DNA from: Croceicoccus ponticola
GTDB lineage: Bacteria; Pseudomonadota; Alphaproteobacteria; Sphingomonadales; Sphingomonadaceae
DNA: 64,000 bases
Direction of reading: 5' to 3'
Assembly (NCBI RefSeq): GCF_004004515.1
Contig: NZ_RXOL01000004.1
Location: 124,001 to 188,000 of the forward strand
The notes under the pieces are model-generated. The model was not told the origin of the DNA and made no database searches. It worked only from the letters and a program-made list of their open reading frames with translations. Made by a program: the position numbers and the translations under genes. Positions 63,643-64,000 of the stretch are shown here, piece after piece. Position 1 is the stretch's first letter, and the number at the start of each line of letters is the position of its first letter.

Positions 63643-64000
63643 AATCCCGCCTGATACGCAAATGATCGCTATCCGCCAACCAAAAGTAACAACCAGAATG
63701 CCATGTTGTCGAAATACCACATTTAGTTACCGAGCCGGGCTAAACGCAGGATTACATGCCGCCCCCTCGTTTCATGGGAAACCGACTCCGTTGCAGTGGA
63801 AACCTGAGCCTGCGCTTGACCGGAGTTTAAGGGCTTAGAGAATATGGAAATAACGCGCATTTTACACAATTGTCAGCGCGCCGGGTCCGGCAGAAGTTTG
63901 TGCAAGCGCGAACGCCAGTCCGTCCGCCAAATTTTGTGATGATTAAGCAACAGTCGGTCCATAATATTCTCAAATGAGACTATCTGCTTTTGCATTAACC
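63643..64000. other. Apparently gene-free, AT-richer region at the right edge
   Basis: 358 bases with no convincing gene. Composition becomes visibly less GC-rich from about 63830 to the edge (TTTTACACAATTG, AATATTCTCAAATG). A possible sigma-70 promoter reads to the right (listed separately), so this may be the leader of a gene beyond the window. It also contains the likely promoter of the MarR gene, which I could not pinpoint. Confidence 0.5.
63816..63845 (+). promoter_or_regulatory. Possible sigma-70 promoter reading toward the right edge
   Basis: TTGACC (63816-63821), a 17-18 base spacer, then AGAATA/GAATAT (63839-63845). The -35 box is near consensus, the -10 moderate. No downstream gene is visible before the window ends. 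Confidence 0.3.

Noticed and set aside
63844-63942. Small frame MEITRILHNC... in the right-edge gap
   Set aside because: Thirty-odd codons, no ribosome binding site and no recognisable feature.

Overview
The window is GC-rich, densely packed chromosomal DNA of an alphaproteobacterium. It is most likely a member of the Sphingomonadales, probably the Erythrobacter/Altererythrobacter group. This rests on protein character and gene order: a mraZ-to-ftsA division and cell wall cluster, an ArgS-SPOR-NagZ-ScpAB-TatABC block, glnB-glnA, TamA/TamB and a tad/cpa pilus cluster. I saw no tRNA, rRNA, CRISPR array, insertion sequence, prophage or plasmid feature. The placement is inference from family resemblance, not a database search.

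Layout. Positions 1-368 hold the 3' end of a membrane acyltransferase. Positions 388-16323 (minus strand) are one dcw cluster, read mraZ, rsmH, ftsL, ftsI, murE, a MurF-like gene, mraY, murD, ftsW, murG, murC, murB, ftsQ, ftsA. Nearly all junctions overlap by 1 or 4 bases. About 16680-18876 is a cysteine synthase operon with two envelope proteins. 19005-20277 is ccmAB. 20333-27536 holds mixed housekeeping genes (pterin dehydratase, cupredoxin-like lipoprotein, DNA glycosylase, ferredoxin, methionine aminopeptidase, leucyl aminopeptidase, MEKHLA protein, argC). 27702-29616 is glnB-glnA behind a sigma-54 type promoter. 29730-32557 encodes a patatin, a repeat-bearing secreted protein and a fasciclin lipoprotein. 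32617-39900 is tamB-tamA with an aminoacyl-protein transferase gene. 40186-43264 holds ilvA and an amidohydrolase. 43261-49895 is argS-SPOR-nagZ-scpA-scpB-tatA-tatB-tatC. 50874-53314 is ispH-thrB-rnhA. 53587-55658 holds an oxidoreductase and a hydrolase. 55788-63081 is a tad pilus cluster (cpaA, B, C, D, E, tadB, tadC). A MarR regulator and an apparently gene-free stretch close the window.

How the genes work together. The dcw cluster supplies lipid II precursors (MurB, C, D, E, G, MraY) and the divisome (FtsA, Q, W, I, L). Its most striking feature is at the murF position. The only gene there is an intact 315-codon MurF-like reading frame with no ATP-binding P-loop and no C-terminal ligase domain. 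The ddl gene usually found between murB and ftsQ is also missing (those genes overlap by 4 bases), and ftsZ does not follow ftsA. Both D-Ala-D-Ala steps are therefore absent or catalytically doubtful within an otherwise complete cluster. A functional murF, ddl and ftsZ must lie elsewhere, or the precursor chemistry differs. I consider this the best lead in the window. A second lead is the tad cluster, which has no cpaF/tadA ATPase and no flp pilin gene between its ends. Regulatory signals that can be read include a 10-base-phased array of MraZ-type boxes upstream of mraZ, the sigma-54 promoter before glnB, and several strong hairpin terminators.
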